Notes: generated by a model not told the origin, from the sequence alone. A stretch of DNA of 64,000 nucleotides from Clostridiales bacterium (GCA_017529925.1 JAFXMZ010000008.1:52585-116584); one strand, 5' to 3'. Positions 17,984-26,985 are shown, counted from the stretch's first letter. A program made the numbers and translations.

Positions 17984-19893
17984 AAAAGAATAATCCCTCA
18001 AAAAAAGTGAGGACTCCCGATATGGAGGGCACAGACCTTCCCGTCAGACAGACAGTCATTCCCGGTGCCCCGGCTGAAGAAGCCGAAGTGCCCGTGCAGG
18101 AAAGCGCTTTGCCTGTTGAACCCTCTGAGACGGAGGCAGCACCCGCCCCCGCAGAGGAATCACCTGTTACGGTTACCGCAGAAGACGCTCCTCAGACAGC
18201 AGGAGACAGTATCCCCGCAGAACCGGTATCCGAAGGTGAGGCTCCCGTCCCTTCCGAGGTATCCGTAAAGCATCTCCGCGAGAGGACAGTCCTTTCGGAT
18301 CTTACCGAGATCGATCCTGATCTTCTGTCAGGCGATGACCTGAATACGACCGTCAGCAGCAACTCGGGAAAGACGTCAAGAAGGCTCAAGACTTCCGAGA
18401 GGAAAAAGAATACAAGAAATGAAGTGGAGCCCGTCGTGATGAACCTCTCTTCCGAAGAGAGCAAGGAAGGCCTTAAGGAGGCGTCTTCCGCTTCAACCCA
18501 TAAGGGCGTGATCTTCCTCATCGTCGCATGCATCGCAGTCCTTATCGCAGTCGGGCTCACGGTATTTTTCGGAATGGGAATAAAGGAAAAACTGCAGTCT
18601 CCCCTGAAGATCAATGACAGCTATGTCGATTCGGCGGAGTTCAGCTTCATGTACCACTATCTCCTTATCGACAACGGTGTCGACATCTTTGCATCCGACA
18701 CTCCCGATATGCTCGCGGGACCTTCCGAGGATCCCAACTTCAAGACGACCAGGGACTATTTCCTCGACCTTACGGCCCAGGAGATGCAGACCATGCAGAT
18801 CCTTTATGACGATGCCACATCGAAAGGATACGAGATCGAGAATTCCCACTTCGAACTCGCACAGACATATATCGACTGGCTCGCCACGAAGGCGAAGGAG
18901 CTCAACGTTCCCCTCGATACATATATCAGGGGAGTATTCGGAAGCCAGGTCGACGAGCAGTGCGTACTCAATACTCTTGCCAAGAAATACTTCACTGAGG
19001 ATTACGCATCAGGCGCCAAGCTCGTGGAGCTCCAGGCAACGAAGGAACAGGCTGAGGAGGCATATACCGCGAACCGCAACGCTTATGATCTCGTAAACTA
19101 CAAGATCCTGCGCATCACTTATGAGCAGAGAGAGGAAGCTTTCATCAACACAGCCAACCTCCATGCTGCCCAGATAATCGACAAGATGGGACACGATCCG
19201 TCAAAGTTCGAGTCCTGCGCCGCAGAGTATTTTTCCGGAGAGGCAAAGAACGTTCTCATGACCGAGAACTCCACTCTCATAAGCAATGCAAGATATGCCG
19301 ACTTTACTCATAACGATTTCAGGGACTGGCTCTTCGACACGTCAAGGACGCCCGGAGATGCTACAGTCTTTGCCGACGAGGACGGTTTCCCCATAATCCT
19401 CTGCTTCGTCTCGAGGGAAAGACAGACTGTTCCCCTCCGTGACGTCAGGATGGTGCATATCGTTCTCCGTGAAGGTGAGGAAGGCCCCGGTCTCGACGTG
19501 GCAGCTGCCCAGACGCTTGCCCAGGAGATCTTCGATCAGATAAGCGAAGAGAAGGATATGCAGAGCATCGAGAACCTCTATAACGACTATATCCTCGATA
19601 AGTCTATCGAGGTCATCCACAGCAGCGATACATATCCCGGCAAATATAGCGGAATACTCGACAAGAGGATATTCTCCGAGGACATCAAGCCCGGCGATAA
19701 GCTCTTCCTCGATACCGAGGACGGTTACTATATCGTTTATCTCGTATCTGTCTCCGAAAATCCCGAATGGTATGACAGGGTCAACAGCTTCATCAGGATG
19801 AATAACTATCAGGCATTCCTCAACGAGATGAGGGGTGAATATGAATACAGCTTCATCCAGTCCGGAGTCGACAAGATACAGGACGTCCCGTGA
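17980..19893 (+). CDS. Membrane-anchored PrsA/SurA-type foldase
   Basis: 637 residues from ATG 17980, which overlaps the lipid-kinase stop. A cytoplasmic Pro/Glu/Ala-rich tail of about 165 residues is followed by one helix (GVIFLIVACIAVLIAVGLTV) and an extracytoplasmic region. NDSYVDSAEFSFMY resembles the SurA/PrsA N-terminal start, and a parvulin-like stretch lies near 500-620 (VRMVHIVLREGEEG, then YSGILDKRIFSEDIKPGDK). Such proteins help secreted proteins fold, with or without peptidyl-prolyl isomerase activity. The long disordered cytoplasmic tail is unusual. GTGA overlap with the phosphatase gene follows. Confidence 0.65.
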   Translation: MKKNNPSKKVRTPDMEGTDLPVRQTVIPGAPAEEAEVPVQESALPVEPSETEAAPAPAEESPVTVTAEDAPQTAGDSIPAEPVSEGEAPVPSEVSVKHLRERTVLSDLTEIDPDLLSGDDLNTTVSSNSGKTSRRLKTSERKKNTRNEVEPVVMNLSSEESKEGLKEASSASTHKGVIFLIVACIAVLIAVGLTVFFGMGIKEKLQSPLKINDSYVDSAEFSFMYHYLLIDNGVDIFASDTPDMLAGPSEDPNFKTTRDYFLDLTAQEMQTMQILYDDATSKGYEIENSHFELAQTYIDWLATKAKELNVPLDTYIRGVFGSQVDEQCVLNTLAKKYFTEDYASGAKLVELQATKEQAEEAYTANRNAYDLVNYKILRITYEQREEAFINTANLHAAQIIDKMGHDPSKFESCAAEYFSGEAKNVLMTENSTLISNARYADFTHNDFRDWLFDTSRTPGDATVFADEDGFPIILCFVSRERQTVPLRDVRMVHIVLREGEEGPGLDVAAAQTLAQEIFDQISEEKDMQSIENLYNDYILDKSIEVIHSSDTYPGKYSGILDKRIFSEDIKPGDKLFLDTEDGYYIVYLVSVSENPEWYDRVNSFIRMNNYQAFLNEMRGEYEYSFIQSGVDKIQDVP

Positions 19894-20504
19894 CCGATAT
19901 CTATCTCACAAGACACGGGGAGACCGTGTGGAATACAAAGATAATGATGCAGGGCAGGTGCAATTCCCCCCTGACCGAAAACGGGATCGCCGGGGCAGTA
20001 AGGCTCGGCGGGGAACTTAAGGATATCCCTTTTACCGGATGTCTCGTAAGTCCTCTCCCCAGGGCGATGCATACGGCTCACCTTATCACTTCGCAGAACT
20101 TCTCGAAGATCCCCATCGATATCGATCCTCTCCTTCTCGAGATGGATCTCGGTTCCTGGGAAGGCATGTGCATGAAGGATGCGAAGGAGAAGTATCCCGA
20201 AGCTTTCGATGCATTCCGTTTCCACCCCGATAAGTTCAGGCCCGTCGAAAGCGGGGAGACATTTTTCGATGTGAGGGAAAGGGCCCTTAGATTTCTCGAC
20301 AACATATCGAAAAGATATGACGGCGGGAATGGAAATCCCGTCCTCGTCGTTTCACACATGATACTCGTCCAGGCAATGATCAACATAGCAAAGGGCGAGA
20401 CCATCGAAACGATGCGTGATATATATCCCATAGAACAGACAAAGATCTACCGGATCCGTCTGAGCGGCGGACCCGGCAGATCTTATGAATCACTTGATAT
20501 CTGA
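19890..20504 (+). CDS. Histidine phosphatase superfamily protein (phosphoglycerate mutase-like)
   Basis: 204 residues from GTG 19890, overlapping the previous stop (GTGA). TRHGE at residues 7-11 supplies the catalytic histidine, GRCNSPLTENG follows, and a second histidine lies in VVSHMILVQ. The group hydrolyses phosphate esters; paralogues include cobalamin phosphatase CobC and broad-specificity phosphatases, and nothing here narrows the substrate. It ends the lipid kinase-foldase-phosphatase operon and converges on the HtrA operon with only 14 bases between the stops. Confidence 0.88.
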   Translation: MTDIYLTRHGETVWNTKIMMQGRCNSPLTENGIAGAVRLGGELKDIPFTGCLVSPLPRAMHTAHLITSQNFSKIPIDIDPLLLEMDLGSWEGMCMKDAKEKYPEAFDAFRFHPDKFRPVESGETFFDVRERALRFLDNISKRYDGGNGNPVLVVSHMILVQAMINIAKGETIETMRDIYPIEQTKIYRIRLSGGPGRSYESLDI

Positions 20505-20518
20505 CTTCCCGGGGTCTC

Positions 20519-20632
20519 TTAAAGTCCCTGGAAAATGATCAGGAAGAGAAGCGATATTACAGACAGCAGCATCGCTGCGGCAAGTATCGCCGCCATAGCT
20601 TTTACGAGTCTTGAATCCCTGGTCATCCTCAT
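20519..20632 (-). CDS. 37-residue membrane peptide coupled to htrA
   Basis: A short frame whose ATG (20632-20630) overlaps the htrA stop as ATGA. It encodes MRMTRDSRLVKAMAAILAAA followed by a hydrophobic run ending LLFLIIFQGL: basic N-terminus and a single helix of about 23 residues, then a stop. There is no separate ribosome site, so translation would depend on ribosomes ending htrA. The composition (no charged residue in the helix, Arg/Lys-rich head) is typical of small inner-membrane proteins. A partner or modulator of HtrA is an inference from position alone. Confidence 0.5.
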   Translation of the reverse strand: MRMTRDSRLVKAMAAILAAAMLLSVISLLFLIIFQGL

Positions 20633-21867
20633 GAATTGACACCGTCTCCTATTATAAGGTCTAGTTCTTTAGTCTTGCCGTCTCTGTCGACCTTAACGAC
20701 GACCGAGTCTCCGACTTTATGTCCGTCCCTTATCCTGAGGATATCGGACGACTCTTCGACTTTTTCCCCGTCCATTGTAATAAATCTGTCTCCGACTTGC
20801 AATCCCGCCTTGTCTCCGGGGCCGCCTTCAGCGATCTCGGCTACATATACTCCGGGGGTAGCACCGTAATACGACTCCTCGGTAATCGTAGCGACTGTTA
20901 TGCCAAGGTAGGGTCTGTCGGCAACATAACCGTTCCGGATGATGGACTCGATCTCATCCTTGACTTCAGAGATCGGGATCGCGAATCCCATTCCCTCTGC
21001 GGATGCGATCTTGGCATTCGTGACGCCGACCACCTCACCGAAGGAATTGATGAGCGGTCCGCCGCTGTTGCCTGAATTGATCGAAGCATCAGTCTGGATA
21101 AGGGTCATTGTGTATCCCTTGTTATTAACATTCCTGTCGAGTGCGGATATGACGCCTACCGTGACCGTGCCCTCAAAAGTACCGAGCGCATTTCCGATGA
21201 CAACGGCGAGCTCGCCGGGCCTTAATGTCGTGGAATCTCCGAGAGTAACGTAATTATACTGACGCTCTTCCTCGAGCTGGAGGACTGCAATATCAGTCTG
21301 CTCATCGGAACCTATTACCTTCGCCGTGATATTGTGGTCTATCCCCGGAACGACGACCTGAATGGAATAATCAGGGTTGTCCACAGCTGCCGAAACAACG
21401 TGATCATTCGTGATCATGTATCCGTTGTCAGAGATGATGAAACCGGAACCCGAAGATATCTTCTGTTCATATCCGTTTATCTTTGAAGTGATGAATACGG
21501 ATACGGTCGCGGGAGATACCTTGTCTACTATCTCCATCGTGGAGAGAGTTGTCTTGTCGGGATCATGAACGCTTGCCGCCTCCTCGAGAGAGAAGTGGGG
21601 ATCCGGAAGTCCCATATTGGGATTGTCATTGTTTTCCTTATCTGAAGACTTCTTACCGCCCTCATCATCACCATCATCATCCTTATCCCTTCCGGAAAGG
21701 TATGTCATATTACCCTTGAGTCCGCTGTTGAGTGCGATGATGTATACCGTCTGCAGAGAAGCGAATATAACGCTCGCACCAAGGAGGATGGCCAGGATCG
21801 GAACAGCCTTGCTCTTCTTCTCCTGAGGGCGTCTTTCAAAAGTCTCATTACTGTTTATCTCTGCCAT
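20629..21867 (-). CDS. htrA: HtrA/DegP-type serine protease with PDZ domain
   Basis: 412 residues. A short cytoplasmic N-terminus and a helix at about 22-44 (AVPILAILLGASVIFASLQT) anchor an S1C protease whose triad is visible: His in YMITNDHVV, Asp in EQTDIAVLQ, Ser in GNSGGPL. One PDZ domain follows (ITEESYYGATPGVYVAEIAE, then GDKAGLQVGDRFITMDG). The family degrades or refolds misfolded proteins at the cell surface. An acidic linker (DDDGDDEGGKKSSDKE) separates anchor and protease. AGAGGTG precedes the start. Its stop overlaps the start of a small membrane peptide. Confidence 0.93.
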   Translation of the reverse strand: MAEINSNETFERRPQEKKSKAVPILAILLGASVIFASLQTVYIIALNSGLKGNMTYLSGRDKDDDGDDEGGKKSSDKENNDNPNMGLPDPHFSLEEAASVHDPDKTTLSTMEIVDKVSPATVSVFITSKINGYEQKISSGSGFIISDNGYMITNDHVVSAAVDNPDYSIQVVVPGIDHNITAKVIGSDEQTDIAVLQLEEERQYNYVTLGDSTTLRPGELAVVIGNALGTFEGTVTVGVISALDRNVNNKGYTMTLIQTDASINSGNSGGPLINSFGEVVGVTNAKIASAEGMGFAIPISEVKDEIESIIRNGYVADRPYLGITVATITEESYYGATPGVYVAEIAEGGPGDKAGLQVGDRFITMDGEKVEESSDILRIRDGHKVGDSVVVKVDRDGKTKELDLIIGDGVNS

Positions 21868-21945
21868 GATAGTTCACCTCTTTTCGATCTGCTGGCTTGA
21901 TGATACTCCGCTCATGGGAAATCTTTTCGGCAAATCTTAGTCAGT

Positions 21946-22590
21946 TTATTCCTCAGAGGGCTTCTGCATAAGTTCACATTCACCGGTCTTCTCCGGGATC
22001 ACACGGCCCGCGGACAGATCCCTTACCGTCTCGATGAGCTTCTCTGATTCCGAGGCTGAACACATGCACTCTATCTGCACCCGGTCAGAATAATCGATCC
22101 CTCCCGTCTGCCACTCATTTGCCTTCAGCGCGAAAAGTATCTTCTCCGACATATCATATCCGCAGCTGATAAGATATCTCTGACCTGTCGTGATCTTCAC
22201 GGGGACGGCATCCTTCACGGCCTCAGCCGCAGAGTCCGTATAAGCCCTTACGAGTCCTCCCTTGCCGAGGAGTATCCCTCCGAAATATCTGGTGACGGTT
22301 ATCACGGCATTCGTGATCCCGCCTTTCGTCAGTACGGAAAGGATCGGAAGTCCGCCCGTCCCCGAAGGTTCGCCGTCATCACTGTATTTCTGCATATGGG
22401 TCGCACCGTCTACAGTCCATGCATAACATGTATGGCGCGCATCCGGGTATTCGGCCCTTACATTCCTGACGAAATCCTCGGCCTGTTCGGGGGTATCGAC
22501 CCTCATTGCCCTGCCGATGAACTCGGAGCCTTTGATCTCTATGAGTGATGAGCCCTTTTTCGAGAGGGTTATAAATGAATCGTCCGCCAA
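21946..22590 (-). CDS. yigZ: YigZ/IMPACT family protein
   Basis: 214 residues. The blocks GSEFIGRAMRVDTPEQAEDF, HTCYAWTVDG, KYSDDGEPSGTGGLPIL and VTRYFGGILLGKGGLVRAY are the diagnostic UPF0029/IMPACT motifs, and a C-terminal DUF1949-like half follows. Eukaryotic IMPACT binds GCN1 to modulate translational control; in bacteria the role is unsettled. It starts one base before the Nudix-like gene ends, so the two are co-expressed. Normal length. Confidence 0.92.
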   Translation of the reverse strand: MADDSFITLSKKGSSLIEIKGSEFIGRAMRVDTPEQAEDFVRNVRAEYPDARHTCYAWTVDGATHMQKYSDDGEPSGTGGLPILSVLTKGGITNAVITVTRYFGGILLGKGGLVRAYTDSAAEAVKDAVPVKITTGQRYLISCGYDMSEKILFALKANEWQTGGIDYSDRVQIECMCSASESEKLIETVRDLSAGRVIPEKTGECELMQKPSEE

Positions 22591-22591
22591 A

Positions 22592-23005
22592 TCAGACTGA
22601 CTCCTTGTACTTCTGATATGCCATCATGAGGAGCGATCTGTCCTGGCTGTATGTGATCATGGACATCGCTTCCTCTATAGGATAGAAAGCTCCCTCTTCA
22701 AAACCTTCGGAAGCGTTCGGGGTCACCTTGTCGCTGTCCGCCTCCATGACGAACCAGGATACGTTGTTATGGACCGGCTTCCTTCTGGTGACGGAATAGA
22801 ATTCATAATGCGTCTTTCCGCAGGGGGATATTATGCGTGCCTTTACGCCCGCCTCGATCTTCACTCTCTCGACCGCGACTTCAGTAAGCTTCCTGTTATC
22901 CCTTACGACGCCTTTGGGGAATGCGATATCTCTCTTGTCATTCATGAGCAGGAGAACCTTATCCCCGTAGAATACTATGCCTCCAGAACAGTTTCTTATT
23001 ATCAT
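22592..23005 (-). CDS. Nudix-fold protein with a degenerate Nudix box
   Basis: 137 residues with the Nudix layout: strand GGIVFYGDKVLLLMND, then IAFPKGVVRDNRKLTEVAVE and RVKIEAGVKARI. The FPKG and final EAG survive, but the box residues that bind the catalytic metal (the REx2EE core) read ERVKIE, so one Arg and two Glu are replaced. Activity against nucleoside diphosphate substrates is therefore doubtful. It has a GGAAAGG site upstream and abuts the yigZ gene by one base. It could be a binding protein or a regulator that retains the fold (inference). Confidence 0.7.
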   Translation of the reverse strand: MIIRNCSGGIVFYGDKVLLLMNDKRDIAFPKGVVRDNRKLTEVAVERVKIEAGVKARIISPCGKTHYEFYSVTRRKPVHNNVSWFVMEADSDKVTPNASEGFEEGAFYPIEEAMSMITYSQDRSLLMMAYQKYKESV

Positions 23006-23041
23006 TCTCTTATCCCTTTCCGGTATATTTATCAGATGGTA

Positions 23042-23992
23042 TCAGAAGCTGCATCCGCCGCCGCCCGAGTGGCCGCCTCCGCCGCCACCGCCGCCGAAGC
23101 CTCCTCCGCCGCCGGATGAATGGTGTGTGGTCACTGACTTCTGTCTTAAGAATATATCCTCTATAAGAGCCCCCGCGAGCATTCCTGCCGCAGCGGAAGC
23201 AAAGATGCCTCCTGCCGACAGACCGCTCTCGTCCGCAGAGGACTGGTTGCCGTCAGTCTTCTTGACGCCCGTCGTCGAATCAAGATACTGGCGTGACTTA
23301 GGAGCCTTGTCGAGTTTCTTTTTCTTCGTCATGAGCGCGGCAACTATCAGTGCGATAATGCCCGGAACGATGACGACGATCGCCTTCATGAAAGTAACTC
23401 CGCCGCTTTCAAAATCATATTCCGAAATATCATCGACAACGCCGAGTATCGCCTCCGCATAATCGCCGTCTGACAGTTCGTTCCTGTGGCTCATTGCGAT
23501 ATAATCGCACTCGTCATTCGTGATCGTATAATATGCAGTTCCGTATGTCATGATGCGGAAATGCCTCTTGCCCGTCTCTCCGTTCGACAGATCGAGGCAC
23601 AGGCATATACCCGAATTATCGCGGAACTTGCTCGTTATTGCCTCCGAGTGATAGTAATCCTCAGTGAACTCGCCGCATCCCTCATAGTCGTCGGAGTAGT
23701 ATCCGCCGCCCATCGTATCTTCCTTATCCTTTGTCGTTACGATAATGACGTTAACGTCCTCATCTCTCGACAGATCCTTCGCGGCTTCCTTGAGTTTCTT
23801 CTCTTCAGACTTCGAAAAGACTTTAGCATCGTCGGTCAGGACCACTACCTTATCGGTCGGCTTGATCATATATGCATAGATCGCGATGCAGCCGACGATA
23901 ATAAGGATAAGGAATGCGATCCACATTCCGGACATGAGACCCAGTTCGCCCCATACGCTCTTCTTTACATTTGATACATCATCTTTTTTCAT
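23042..23992 (-). CDS. TPM-domain membrane protein with glycine-rich tail
   Basis: 316 residues. A helix at about 20-43 (GMWIAFLILIIVGCIAIYAY), an extracytoplasmic TPM domain (VVVLTDDAKVFSKSEEKKL, DVNVIIVTTKDKED), a second helix (AIVVIVPGIIALIVAALMT) and a tail of long glycine runs ending GGGGCSF. TPM proteins such as YgcG and Rv-type homologues are extracytoplasmic and poorly understood; some act in photosystem repair or respiratory complex maturation. It overlaps the upstream zinc-ribbon gene (ATGA), so the two membrane proteins are probably made together. Poly-Gly tails are common in this family. Confidence 0.8.
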   Translation of the reverse strand: MKKDDVSNVKKSVWGELGLMSGMWIAFLILIIVGCIAIYAYMIKPTDKVVVLTDDAKVFSKSEEKKLKEAAKDLSRDEDVNVIIVTTKDKEDTMGGGYYSDDYEGCGEFTEDYYHSEAITSKFRDNSGICLCLDLSNGETGKRHFRIMTYGTAYYTITNDECDYIAMSHRNELSDGDYAEAILGVVDDISEYDFESGGVTFMKAIVVIVPGIIALIVAALMTKKKKLDKAPKSRQYLDSTTGVKKTDGNQSSADESGLSAGGIFASAAAGMLAGALIEDIFLRQKSVTTHHSSGGGGGFGGGGGGGGHSGGGGCSF

Positions 23993-25101
23993 CCGACATA
24001 CCCTCCGAGCATAAGGCCTACGATCACTTTAGCGATCACGGCAAATACGGCGAACAGAACGAAGAAGAGCATTATCCTCTTGACCATGCTGACGGGAGGC
24101 GTTCCTGCGACCTCACCCGTCTGTCCGTTCATGGCGAAATGATAGACATTCCCCAGATACTTATAGCTCATGAACCATACCGGCAGGAGAGCATATTCCG
24201 CCTTGGGCGGGAGTACCTTGCTGTCATCACGGGTCTTCCTGACCTTGTCATACTTCTTGACCGTCTTCTTGAACTCTTCCTTGAGATACTTGTCGCCTCT
24301 CCTGGATGCCCTCGCCGACAGATCATTATCGGAAAGGTCATAGACATCCGCAAAGAATCCCGGCAGATACTTGTAGTCATAATCGATAAGATCCTTAAAA
24401 TCGAAAGGCTCGATCGCCTCCATCAGATCGTCGTCGATCCTCGTCTCGGCATCGAGAGGTATGTTCTTCCAGTTGAACCTTCCCTTCCTCGTGATCTTAT
24501 ATGTCTTGGTCGTGGTGACGGTCGTATTGCCCGTCGTCTTACTCGTGACTATATCGCCTTCACCTTCATAGTCCATATCGCCTTCCACATCGAAAAGCCA
24601 GAACGGAACATAAAGACCCGTGAGCTTCTCGAGGTTCTTCTCGGAGATAAATCCGAAAGGCGTATAGCGGCCGCCCTTGCACCACTTGAAAAAGCCGGCG
24701 ACGGCCTTGTCCCTTCCGTACTTGAAAGGGATTATATACTTTGGTCTGAAGGACTTCGTGAGCCTCTGTCCGACAAGCGCCGGCGATCCGCAGAAAGCGC
24801 AGAATGTGGCACTCGTATTCTGGTCGGAAACTATCGAAGCTCCGCATGAGTTACAGACGAAATTAACGTGCGGAGAAATATCTTCCTCCCTCTCCTTTGC
24901 CTCTTCCTCAGGAGTTCCGTCGGGAACTTCCTCTACAGTACCGTCGGTCCTCTGAGCGTCGTCGGAAGAGACATTCTCGACATCGTTCTTGAGTTCCTCA
25001 GGCAGAAAGGCACCGCCGCAGAATTCACATGTGAGCTTCTGCAGGTCGGCATCAAATAAGAGATTACCTCCGCAATTGGGACATTTTATCGTATCAGCCA
25101 T
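23989..25101 (-). CDS. Zinc-ribbon membrane protein (paralogue 1)
   Basis: 370 residues. Two zinc ribbons: CPNCGGNLLF with CEFCGG at residues 7-28, and CNSCGA with CAFCGS after an acidic linker. Then a conserved domain (FRPKYIIPFKYGRDKAV, LTGLYVPFWLFDVEGDMDYE, a later LPVWFMSYKY with a YHFAMNGQTGEVAG segment) and a C-terminal helix (IMLFFVLFAVFAVIAKVIVG). A paralogue lies at 60.2-61.6 kb. The fold is known from genome annotation only. The ATG has no Shine-Dalgarno and an extended -10 lies six bases upstream, implying a leaderless mRNA. It overlaps the TPM gene. Confidence 0.7.
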   Translation of the reverse strand: MADTIKCPNCGGNLLFDADLQKLTCEFCGGAFLPEELKNDVENVSSDDAQRTDGTVEEVPDGTPEEEAKEREEDISPHVNFVCNSCGASIVSDQNTSATFCAFCGSPALVGQRLTKSFRPKYIIPFKYGRDKAVAGFFKWCKGGRYTPFGFISEKNLEKLTGLYVPFWLFDVEGDMDYEGEGDIVTSKTTGNTTVTTTKTYKITRKGRFNWKNIPLDAETRIDDDLMEAIEPFDFKDLIDYDYKYLPGFFADVYDLSDNDLSARASRRGDKYLKEEFKKTVKKYDKVRKTRDDSKVLPPKAEYALLPVWFMSYKYLGNVYHFAMNGQTGEVAGTPPVSMVKRIMLFFVLFAVFAVIAKVIVGLMLGGYVG

Positions 25102-25107
25102 GTTCTT

Positions 25108-25116
25108 ATTCTATCA
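25108..25116 (-). promoter_or_regulatory. Extended -10 for a leaderless zinc-ribbon transcript
   Basis: On the minus strand TGATAGAAT (TGn plus TAGAAT) ends six bases before the ATG at 25101. That puts the transcription start at or next to the start codon. Confidence 0.5.
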
Positions 25117-25148
25117 CAAAGACAGGGAAGTTTCCCTGTGCATCAGTG

Positions 25149-25394
25149 TTATGCAAGAGCCTCGTCGATCGCCTTCGACAGCTGGTCCGCGCAGGATGTT
25201 CCCTTGCCTCCGCACTGGTTGCCCCTGAGGATATCAGCGACTTCCTTCGCGTCCTTACCCTCGACGAGCTTTCCGATCGCCTTTAAGTTTCCGTTGCATC
25301 CTCCGAGGAACTTAAGATCACTGATCTTTCCATCCTCTAGTTCAAAATCTATCTGCACTGCGCAGACGCCTTTAGGACTGTATGTAATATGCAT
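25149..25394 (-). CDS. TSCPD-domain protein (TIGR03905 type)
   Basis: 81 residues matching the short stand-alone TSCPD family: ITYSPKGVCAVQIDFELEDG, FLGGCNGNLKAIGKLVEGKD and QCGGKGTSCADQLSKAI. The domain also occurs at the C-terminus of B12-dependent ribonucleotide reductases, where its cysteines are redox or metal ligands; the role of free copies is unknown. AAAGGAG precedes the start. It is transcribed alone or from the AT-rich region to its right. From 25395 to 25621 I see no gene. Confidence 0.85.
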   Translation of the reverse strand: MHITYSPKGVCAVQIDFELEDGKISDLKFLGGCNGNLKAIGKLVEGKDAKEVADILRGNQCGGKGTSCADQLSKAIDEALA

Positions 25395-25621
25395 ATATTT
25401 ATCTCCTTTTTTGATGTCAGTAATGATACGGAATCTGTTTTATTCTACACCATCAGCATCATTCAATTAAAGGGAATATCCACGTATCCTTATTGTCGGC
25501 CCTCCTCATAAATGTATGATCAGCCTATTTGCTGTCGTATGCACCGAAAACCATATTGGAAGAGATGAAATTATCATATCAGAATGAAGACATAAGCATG
25601 ATCAAGATTAGTCTATAAGTA

Positions 25622-26149
25622 CTAATCCATGTTATTTTCAAAACAATACTCTCCGTTTCTATTGCCAATAAATAACAAGCACATAAAACCGCCATTTTCA
25701 TCGTGAACCTGATTCGAATACAACGCCAAGGAAACAATACCTTCTTTCCTTGTATCCTCATTAACTACGTTATATGATACGCTCACGAAATAATCTGATT
25801 TATTTGCACCAACGATGTTTTCTATTCTCGCACATCCTCCCCACTGAACAACGGAACCGTTCTTATACTCTTTTGATTCACCACCACCGGAATAGTCGAT
25901 AGTCGCTTTATTAAAGTCCAGATCCATTTTTTCAAACTGAATCAAAAACAACTCTAAATCCTCCTCAAGTCCTTCGTTGTCTTTTGTTTCATCACAAAAA
26001 CAACCATATAGAGCTACATGATCATTCTCAGCAATGTATTCCTTTACTTCATCTATCATTCGTTTCGCTTCATTGTTATCTGTACAGGATGAAAAACAGA
26101 TGAAAACAAAAAACAACAATAGACATATCATTTTCTTAGTAAACTGCAT
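25622..26149 (-). CDS. DUF5104-like lipoprotein, copy 2
   Basis: 175 residues from ATG 26149 (a GGGGGAAG lies nine bases upstream). Signal: MQFTKKMICLLLFFVFICFSSC, lipobox FSSC. The mature part (DNNEAKRMIDEVKEYI, LEEDLELFLIQFEKMDLDF, YSGGGESKEY, VSVSYNVVNED) is homologous to the copy at 26.4-27.0 kb and has the pattern of DUF5104 lipoproteins of gut Clostridia. The start overlaps the end of a damaged small gene by 14 bases. Codon use is AT-rich, unlike the flanks. Function unknown. Confidence 0.68.
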   Translation of the reverse strand: MQFTKKMICLLLFFVFICFSSCTDNNEAKRMIDEVKEYIAENDHVALYGCFCDETKDNEGLEEDLELFLIQFEKMDLDFNKATIDYSGGGESKEYKNGSVVQWGGCARIENIVGANKSDYFVSVSYNVVNEDTRKEGIVSLALYSNQVHDENGGFMCLLFIGNRNGEYCFENNMD

Positions 26150-26459
26150 ATCTGATTTCTTCCCCCAAAATGATATATACACACAAATCGCTATCATCAA
26201 ATATGATAGTCGCCGGATACTCGTAAGTGTTACTTATCTGATTCTCTTTAAAGCGATAGTACAACTCTTCGAGATTATGTTTTACATCAGATATATCCCC
26301 ATCCCCAAAACAGATCTTTGCAACAACATAAAGGTCCTCGAATCTTGGATTTGGTTCGTGATAATTAAAGGTCGTGATCCACCACTGGTACTCATTGGGA
26401 TGCCAATTGGATATTGGTCTGAATTCTCCAGTATCCTTACTGTAAGGGTTTAGTCTTAA
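26136..26459 (-). pseudogene. Headless copy of the 108-residue WWIT-motif gene
   Basis: An open minus frame of 107 codons that matches the intact gene at 26975-27301 over its whole length, starting at NPYSKDTGEFRPISNWHPNE. The ATG position is TTA here and an in-frame stop lies just above (26462-26460). The only later possible start is a TTG deep in the frame. The stretch 26285-26444 is 158/160 identical to 27127-27286; the remainder has drifted. Its stop still overlaps the lipoprotein start, as in the intact copy. It is probably the result of a tandem duplication that fused the tail of the upstream lipoprotein gene onto its head. Confidence 0.65.
26285..26444. repeat. 160-base direct repeat, copy A
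   Basis: 158 of 160 positions match 27127-27286, in the same orientation at an offset of 842 bases, without gaps. Beyond it the paralogous genes diverge strongly, so the block looks like a recent duplication or a patch of gene conversion. Confidence 0.9.
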
Positions 26460-26985
26460 TTAATCTGTTTACGAATAAGTATTCACCACTATTTTCCCCG
26501 ATTTCTAATAAGAGACCATATTCATCTTCTTCGTTTTTATTCCCTTCTTCATATAACCTTATTGAGAAAAGACCAACCTTACTTTCATCAGACTCATTAA
26601 TTGCAATGTAAGAGATATGAATGGTATATTGGGCGTTATCAGCACCTATTATGGATTCTATTATTGCTTCGCCTCCCCATCTGGTTATCTTACCGAAATG
26701 ATAATCCTTTGATTCTCCGCCAGCACTGTACTCTATAACCGCATCTTCAAAACTAAGATCCAGTTTTTCTATCTCCGACATGAAAGAATCCAAATCGTCT
26801 TTCAGCCCTTTATTCTTTTTTAATCTGGCACTAAACGAATCATATAAAGACTTTGAATCATATTGCACAATACTGTCATATGCATTATCAACCATATCTT
26901 TAGCATATCTATTGTCATTACAGGATGAAGATACTAATAAGACGATCAAAATCATCAATATACTTAACACACGTTTAGCAGGCAT
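26437..26985 (-). CDS. DUF5104-like lipoprotein, copy 1
   Basis: 182 residues. Signal VLSILMILIVLLVSSSC, with lipobox SSSC at about residue 22. Mature part (MVDNAYDSIVQYDSKSLYDS, GLKDDLDSFMSEIEKLDLSF, YSAGGESKDYHFG, IHISYIAINESDES) is homologous to copy 2, with about 40% similarity by eye. The start overlaps the preceding small gene by 11 bases, with TTGGGGAGAGG upstream. DUF5104 members are surface lipoproteins of unknown role. Confidence 0.68.
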   Translation of the reverse strand: MPAKRVLSILMILIVLLVSSSCNDNRYAKDMVDNAYDSIVQYDSKSLYDSFSARLKKNKGLKDDLDSFMSEIEKLDLSFEDAVIEYSAGGESKDYHFGKITRWGGEAIIESIIGADNAQYTIHISYIAINESDESKVGLFSIRLYEEGNKNEEDEYGLLLEIGENSGEYLFVNRLIKTKPLQ

